Of a stretch of DNA of 6,684 nt, positions 6,060-6,684 are shown piece after piece. Within the stretch, counting starts at the first letter, position 1, and every line of letters starts with the position of its first letter. The notes below the pieces were generated by a model, which was given only the letters and a program-made list of their open reading frames with translations, had not been told where the DNA came from and did not search any database. The DNA is from Phycisphaerales bacterium (GTDB taxonomy: Bacteria; Planctomycetota; Phycisphaerae; Phycisphaerales; SM1A02): positions 1-6,684 of the forward strand of contig SKZB01000239.1 in the NCBI GenBank assembly GCA_007127615.1, written 5' to 3'. The translations under genes and the position numbers were made by a program.

Positions 6060-6326
6060 ATGGCCACGACGCCCCGCTATCACCCGGCTGATCTCGAAGA
6101 ACAGGACGAACACCGCCTGCGCTTTCCCACGGAAGCGGTCCGGGCACTCGGGCGCAAGGAATCCGGCTATCGTTTTCCCGACCGTTTCCCCGACCCGCGC
6201 ACCAAACACGACCACGCGGACGACGTTCTTCACGCTTTCGATACCATGAGCCGCCGCATGGAAGACCTGGCGCGCGAGCTCAACTGCCTTCCCGATTCCG
6301 ATGACGATCCCCCGCGGGCCGCATGA
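6060..6326 (+). CDS. Unknown small charged protein, 88 residues
   Basis: I do not recognise this protein. It is soluble, with no signal peptide or membrane segment, and rich in Asp, Glu, Arg, His and Pro. It contains a short tandem RFPDRFPDP (residues 38-46), then a His/Asp cluster KHDHADDVLH, then a likely amphipathic helix (about 55-75, DTMSRRMEDLARELN), and an acidic Pro-rich tail. Codons end mostly in G or C, as in the genuine genes nearby, and a strong ribosome site stands 6 bp before the ATG, so it is very likely translated. The His/Asp cluster might bind a metal, but that is a guess. It lies 215 bp after the coiled-coil gene with a hairpin between, so it probably has its own promoter or is read through. 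Its stop is 10 bp from the end of the converging gene at 6337. Confidence 0.75.
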   Translation: MATTPRYHPADLEEQDEHRLRFPTEAVRALGRKESGYRFPDRFPDPRTKHDHADDVLHAFDTMSRRMEDLARELNCLPDSDDDPPRAA

Positions 6327-6336
6327 GGCTTCTCCT

Positions 6337-6684
6337 TCAATGTTCGACCCGGCGCGCGGCCCGCTGCAGCAGTTCCCCGAGCCGCTCGCGACGGTACTCG
6401 TCATCCCCGAACAGGGTGTTGGGGACGTCCAGCGTCTCCGCGTGCGACCGAATGGTCAGCGTCCCCGAGGCCTGCGGCCATCCGGTCCGAAGCGCGGGAG
6501 TCGTGGAGTGTCGCGCCCCGTCGCTCTGCGTGGACATTCGCAACGTCGGGAAAGATGCCGGAACGCTTGCCGGCAACAACGGCGCTGAAGATCGCAGGCT
6601 CACCCGATGCTGCTGCGCTGCACCCGGACGGGCCCCGCGATCATCCGTCCTCGGCCACACGCCGTCGGGCCCGCGCAGCTCCGA
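6337..6684 (-). CDS. Unrecognised protein, C-terminal 115 residues only
   Basis: The minus-strand frame is open from the right edge to a TGA at 6337-6339, so only the C-terminal part of the gene is seen. A GTG at 6660 could be read as a start but the frame continues upstream (SELRGPDG). The middle is Ser/Ala/Pro/Arg-rich and looks like a linker. The last 45 residues look folded: a strand GTLTIRS, then TLDVPNTLFGDDEYRRERLGELLQRAARR. The pattern ETL...LFGDDEYRRERL is faintly like the second half of a LysM domain, which would suit a cell-wall-binding protein, but the resemblance is too weak to name it. Codon third positions are mostly G or C in this frame, unlike the Arg-rich overlapping frames. 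It converges on the 88-codon gene. Confidence 0.55.
   Translation of the reverse strand, partial: SELRGPDGVWPRTDDRGARPGAAQQHRVSLRSSAPLLPASVPASFPTLRMSTQSDGARHSTTPALRTGWPQASGTLTIRSHAETLDVPNTLFGDDEYRRERLGELLQRAARRVEH

Noticed and set aside
5350..6147. 265-codon minus-strand frame across the end of the coiled-coil gene and the following gap
   Set aside because: It overlaps the membrane segment TM2 and the start of the 88-codon gene, has an unnatural His/Arg/Gln-rich composition, and no domain.
5917..6249. Alternative plus-strand frame overlapping the 88-codon gene, with ATGs at 5938, 6037 and 6055
   Set aside because: Its product is Arg/Thr/Pro-rich and unfolded-looking, and the Shine-Dalgarno is better spaced for 6060, whose frame has the usual G/C-ending codons.
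6337..6460. LysM domain at the C-terminus of the right-edge gene
   Set aside because: Only a few positions match (ETL...LFGDD...R); the start of the motif is missing, so it is kept as a remark rather than a call.
6301..6588. Plus-strand 95-codon frame near the right edge
   Set aside because: Very Arg-rich without structure, and it competes with a minus-strand frame that has better codon bias and a plausible folded C-terminus.

Overview
The window is high-GC bacterial DNA with strong G/C preference at third codon positions. The best guess for its source is a planctomycete (Planctomycetota, perhaps Phycisphaerae). The hints are a small membrane protein ending in a CxxC...CPEC zinc ribbon, a MurJ with an enlarged loop before its conserved Arg, start sites mostly lacking a Shine-Dalgarno sequence, and imperfect 8-bp GGCACNRA-type repeats. 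No rRNA or other taxonomic marker is present, so this is inference.

Layout, left to right. (1) The 3' end of a membrane protein gene with a C-terminal zinc ribbon (+). (2) An 85-bp inverted pair of imperfect 8-bp tandem arrays filling most of the gap before murJ. (3) murJ (+), the lipid II flippase. (4) mqnE (-), the radical SAM aminofutalosine synthase of the futalosine menaquinone pathway. It runs tail to tail with murJ, with one base between the stop codons. Its reading frame carries an insertion of about 48 codons that contains a second array of the same 8-bp repeat family. (5) A 159-bp divergent intergenic region. (6) A 742-codon gene (+) for an unrecognised protein: acidic N-terminus, about 450 residues of cytoplasmic coiled coil, then TM - periplasmic domain of about 150 residues - TM, which resembles Wzz-type polysaccharide co-polymerases in layout. 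(7) A 215-bp gap with a 9-bp perfect hairpin and a very strong Shine-Dalgarno sequence. (8) An 88-codon gene (+) for an unknown charged protein. (9) The 3' end of an unrecognised gene (-) running off the right edge.

murJ (peptidoglycan precursor export) and mqnE (quinone synthesis) are housekeeping genes and need not be functionally linked. The coiled-coil protein is probably an envelope protein, but nothing visible ties it to a partner. The two most interesting signals are the repeat family, found once as a hairpin outside genes and once inside an enzyme's reading frame, and the unusual coiled-coil/two-TM protein. I see no tRNA, rRNA, CRISPR array, transposase or defence system.
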